Assembly: GCF_001545035.1 (NCBI RefSeq)
Contig: NZ_FCOJ02000029.1
Span: 1-64,000 of the forward strand
Direction of reading: 5' to 3'
Length of the DNA: 64,000 bases
Source: Caballeronia glebae
GTDB lineage: Bacteria > Pseudomonadota > Gammaproteobacteria > Burkholderiales > Burkholderiaceae
Each line of letters begins with the position of its first letter. The first letter of the stretch is position 1. Below, in pieces: positions 62,756 to 64,000 of the stretch. Position numbers and translations under genes: made by a program. Below the pieces are notes generated by a model that worked only from the letters and a program-made list of their open reading frames with translations, was not told where the DNA came from and made no database searches.

Positions 62756-63916
62756 ATGAAGCGCATTCTCTCGCGCGATTTTCTCGCGCTGATTTTGAGC
62801 GTCGCGGTCGTCGGCCTGGGTCTGGGCGCGACGCTGCCGCTGACCGCGCTCGCGCTGACGCAAGCGGGTTACGGCACCGACATCGTCGGCCTGATGACGG
62901 CGATGCAGGCGGCGGGCGGCCTCGTCATCGCGCCGGTGGCGAGCCGCGTCGCGACGCGGTTCGGCGCGCGCGACACGATCGTCGGCACGGTGATCGTCGC
63001 GGCGCTGTCCACCATCGCGATGCAGTTCACCGCGAACCTGTGGCTATGGGCCGTGCTGCGCTTTTTCTGCGGCGCGGCGCTGATGCTGCTGTTCACGATT
63101 GGCGAGGCATGGGTCACGCAACTCGCCGACGATTCCACGCGCGGCCGCGTCGTCGCAATTTATGCGACCAACTTCACGCTTTTCCAGATGATGGGCCCGG
63201 TGCTCGTCAGCGTAATCGGCGGTTTGCCGTCGATGCGCTTCGCGATCTGCGGCGCGATCTTTCTGCTGGCGCTGCCCGTGCTCGCGTCGATACGCGGCGC
63301 GCCGCACGCGCTCGCAGCCGGCGAGGGCGAACATGGCGACTGGCGCAGCGTGCTGCCGCGCATGCCGGCGCTCGTGATCGGCACGGGCTTTTTCGCGCTC
63401 TTCGACACGCTCGCACTTTCGCTGATGCCGCTCTTCGCGATGTCGCACGGCGTCGGCGAGCACGTCGGCGTGCTGTTCGCATCGGCGATTCTGCTCGGCG
63501 ACACGACGATGCAGTTCCCGATCGGCTGGCTCGCCGATCGCATCGGCCGCGCGAAGGTGCATGCGGGCGCGGGCGTGGTGGCTGCCGTGCTGCTGCCGCT
63601 GCTGCCCTGGGCGATTGCGTATCCGTGGATCTGCTGGCCGCTGCTGTTCGTGACCGGGGCGGCGGCGGGCAGCGTGTACACGCTGTCGCTCGTCGCGTGC
63701 GGCGAGCGCTTTCGCGGACCGTCGCTGGTATCGGCGACGGCTATCGTCGGGGCCTCGTGGAGTGTCGCGAGCTTCGGCGGGCCGATCGTCGCGGGCACGC
63801 TGATGCAGCGCGTCGGCGCGAACGCGCTCATCGGCGTGCTGACGGCGGCGGCGTGCGCGTTTCTGGCGGCGGCGTGGTGGGAGCGGCGCGCTTCGTCCGC
63901 GCGCGTGTCCGGCTAG
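62756..63916 (+). CDS. MFS transporter, YcaD-like
   Basis: 386 residues with 12 predicted helices. The loop ASRVATRFGARDTIV, IGEAWVTQLADDSTRGRVVAIYAT and GWLADRIGRAKV are typical of the YcaD-type MFS group. ATG 62756 is preferred to the longer frame from 62711, which would overlap the previous gene. The two adjacent MFS genes are not close paralogues. Substrate unknown. Confidence 0.85.
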   Translation: MKRILSRDFLALILSVAVVGLGLGATLPLTALALTQAGYGTDIVGLMTAMQAAGGLVIAPVASRVATRFGARDTIVGTVIVAALSTIAMQFTANLWLWAVLRFFCGAALMLLFTIGEAWVTQLADDSTRGRVVAIYATNFTLFQMMGPVLVSVIGGLPSMRFAICGAIFLLALPVLASIRGAPHALAAGEGEHGDWRSVLPRMPALVIGTGFFALFDTLALSLMPLFAMSHGVGEHVGVLFASAILLGDTTMQFPIGWLADRIGRAKVHAGAGVVAAVLLPLLPWAIAYPWICWPLLFVTGAAAGSVYTLSLVACGERFRGPSLVSATAIVGASWSVASFGGPIVAGTLMQRVGANALIGVLTAAACAFLAAAWWERRASSARVSG

Positions 63917-63962
63917 GCTTCGGGCCTGTCGAACGACGCGCGGCCGGGGTGCGCCGGTCTGA

Positions 63963-64000
63963 TCACGCCGCCTGCACCGTCACGCCCTTCTCGCGCCGCA
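63963..64000 (-). CDS. Possible 3' end of a minus-strand gene
   Basis: A stop codon on the minus strand (TGA, 63965-63963) preceded by 11 in-frame codons for RREKGVTVQAA to the window edge. Too short to judge; the convergent position after the MFS gene is plausible. Confidence 0.25.
   Translation of the reverse strand, partial: RREKGVTVQAA

Overview
The window reads as a stretch of a GC-rich chromosome from Burkholderia sensu lato (Caballeronia/Paraburkholderia type). Evidence is the very high GC, the strong third-position GC bias and the housekeeping gene order (fkpB-ispH, radC/rpmB-rpmG, purN-rsmB-mscS, ribF-ileS-lspA-coaBC-dut, clpS-clpA beside a cold-shock gene and icd/rluE). I see no tRNA, rRNA, insertion sequence, prophage or CRISPR array. 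The window opens inside one gene and probably closes inside another.

Layout. 1-5.7 kb: a Pro/Ala-repeat protein, a TIGR03118 lipoprotein, RsuA, a tiny membrane protein, an epimerase-like protein and a ferredoxin-type flavin reductase. 5.7-7.6 kb: an ArgD aminotransferase coupled to a GNAT acetyltransferase, preceded by what looks like a complete arginine attenuator (promoter, a 16-residue peptide with four consecutive Arg codons, an antiterminator and an intrinsic terminator). 7.6-12.8 kb: a branched-chain amino acid ABC importer (livJHMGF). 13-16.3 kb: ispH, fkpB, radC, rpmB, rpmG. 16.4-20 kb: the de novo NAD genes nadB, nadC and nadA. 20-25 kb: desaturase, MscS channel, RNA methyltransferase, purN. 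25-32.2 kb: a likely operon ribF-ileS-lspA-coaBC-LLM oxidoreductase-dut. 32.2-38 kb: clpA, clpS, a cold-shock gene with a long leader, icd, rluE.

38-41.4 kb: a small His/Lys-rich secreted protein, a DUF192 protein and an elongation factor G. 41.5-48.2 kb: a cupin, a four-gene dipeptide-type ABC importer with a Tat-exported binding protein and a fused double ATPase, and a Rap1a-like secreted protein. 48.2-54 kb: an aldo/keto reductase and a tandem pair of AspT-family transporters, divergent from a LysR regulator across about 500 bp of AT-rich DNA holding several inverted repeats. 54.1-60.8 kb: a ParB/Srx-like protein resembling plasmid fertility inhibition factors, then a tightly overlapping four-gene DNA repair operon (exonuclease, ATP-dependent ligase, Lhr-type helicase, PdeM phosphoesterase). 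61-64 kb: a secreted hypothetical protein and two MFS transporters.

The most interesting unexplained element is the putative arginine attenuator before argD. Its geometry fits classical ribosome-controlled attenuation, and the predicted transcription start falls on the AUG of the leader peptide. Next are the dyad-rich lysR/aspT control region, the chromosomal fertility-inhibition-like gene beside the ligase operon, a promoter that abuts the clpS start codon, and the small secreted protein with a structured 3' end.
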